NCBI GenBank assembly: GCA_024206355.1
Contig: JAAGZM010000613.1
Location: 1-7,040 of the forward strand
Direction: 5' to 3'
Origin: Gammaproteobacteria bacterium
GTDB taxonomy: Bacteria; Pseudomonadota; Gammaproteobacteria; Enterobacterales; GCA-2746155
Length of the DNA: 7,040 nucleotides
Shown: positions 6,738 through 7,040 of the stretch, in pieces
Layout: each line of letters starts with the position of its first letter
Numbering within the stretch: position 1 is the stretch's first letter
Program-made: the position numbers and the translations under genes
The notes under the pieces: generated by a model
What the model was told of the DNA's origin: nothing
The model's input: the letters and a program-made list of their open reading frames with translations, nothing else
Database searches by the model: none

Positions 6738-6983
6738 ATGCAAAATATCTACAACTAGCACCGTTACCATTTTGGGCGCCAGCTTATACCGCTGTTGAGT
6801 CTCTTCCTAGTGACTACTGCGCTTGCTCAAATAAACGACCTCGATCGTCAAAACGGCTTTCTAGTCGGCGTCACTAAGCCTAAAAAACACACACTCAAAC
6901 GCGTCCAACTGAGGATTCTAGTCAGCTATTCTAAAGTCATAGAAAAAAGGCGTGAAAGAGTTCTTGATGTTCGTAATTTTTAA
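6738..6983 (+). pseudogene. Possible remnant of a small exported protein, interrupted by an amber codon
   Basis: No family was recognised. From ATG at 6738 the frame reads six codons, meets TAG at 6756-6758, then stays open for 74 codons to TAA at 6981-6983. Directly after the TAG is a stretch that looks like a signal peptide: basic and polar residues (H8-Q15, including R9 and R14), a hydrophobic core LIPLLSLFLV (16-25) and an ALA-Q cleavage-type site after A30. The rest is basic (KPKKHTLKR, EKRRER) with no recognisable fold. The stretch from about 6770 to 6950 looks richer in G+C than its surroundings. A TTG at 6795 could serve as a start but would cut off the charged part of the signal. A weak GTGAG lies seven bases before the ATG. 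Most likely a decayed gene or chance frame; an amber sequencing error is also possible. Confidence 0.2.
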
Positions 6984-7040
6984 GGTCATATTGCCTACGA
7001 CTCAGCGAGTCAGAACTTGTTATACCTATTATTTTGAATA
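6984..7040. other. Right edge, no supported gene
   Basis: This end holds a 5-bp inverted repeat, GACTC-AGC-GAGTC (6999-7011), with no T run after it. A plus-strand frame from ATG at 6967 stays open to the edge (24 codons), but has no family-like sequence and only a weak AAAGAG upstream, so it is not called as a gene. Confidence 0.4.

Noticed and set aside
6999..7011. Intrinsic terminator at the GACTC/GAGTC hairpin
   Set aside because: The stem is only 5 bp and neither strand has a T run after it.
6990..7030. Integron attC-like site near GTTATACC
   Set aside because: No matching partner core site (GTATAAC type) was found within the expected distance, and the flanks do not form a long imperfect hairpin.
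6967..7040. Start of a plus-strand gene running off the right edge
   Set aside because: Only 24 codons are visible, with a weak ribosome binding site and no recognisable motif, so it cannot be supported.

Overview
This window is almost filled by a tripartite-type RND efflux operon on the minus strand. It reads right to left: a lipoprotein periplasmic adaptor (5203-6297), a full-length RND inner-membrane permease of 1105 residues (1860-5177), and a second, different RND permease whose first 616 residues lie in the window (1-1850, running off the left edge). The genes are tightly spaced (25 nt, then 9 nt), share orientation and have no terminator between them, so they are almost certainly one transcript. 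DNA is AT-rich (about 40% GC by eye). The protein style (SD-led genes, lipobox adaptor with Asp at +2, paired RND pumps) suggests a Gram-negative gammaproteobacterium, perhaps a marine one; the genus cannot be fixed from this sequence.

How the parts should work together: the adaptor is anchored in the inner membrane by its N-terminal lipid and links permease to an outer-membrane TolC-type channel, which is not in the window. Two adjacent, clearly non-identical permeases behind one adaptor recall the MdtABC/MuxABC arrangement, where both permeases join one heterotrimer. Whether that happens here is inference. No substrate can be read from the sequence.

The most unusual protein feature is a long linker between TM6 and TM7 in the first permease (about 115-120 residues, against about 30 in its neighbour). 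It contains a Pro-Val-Lys repeat and two extra hydrophobic segments. Both permeases carry Asp-Asn rather than Asp-Asp in TM4, and the complete one has Asn at the position of the AcrB TM10 lysine, so the usual Asp408-Lys940 pair is replaced by Asn-Asn.

The right 743 bases (6298-7040) hold no confident gene. Next to the operon is a candidate promoter covered by two palindromes (operator-like). Upstream lies a compact array of four 12-bp tandem repeats followed by an 11-9-9-11 degenerate repeat block, then AT-rich DNA with small hairpins. Last comes a short plus-strand frame that looks like a signal-peptide protein interrupted by an amber codon, probably a gene remnant. No mobile element, CRISPR array, tRNA or rRNA was seen.
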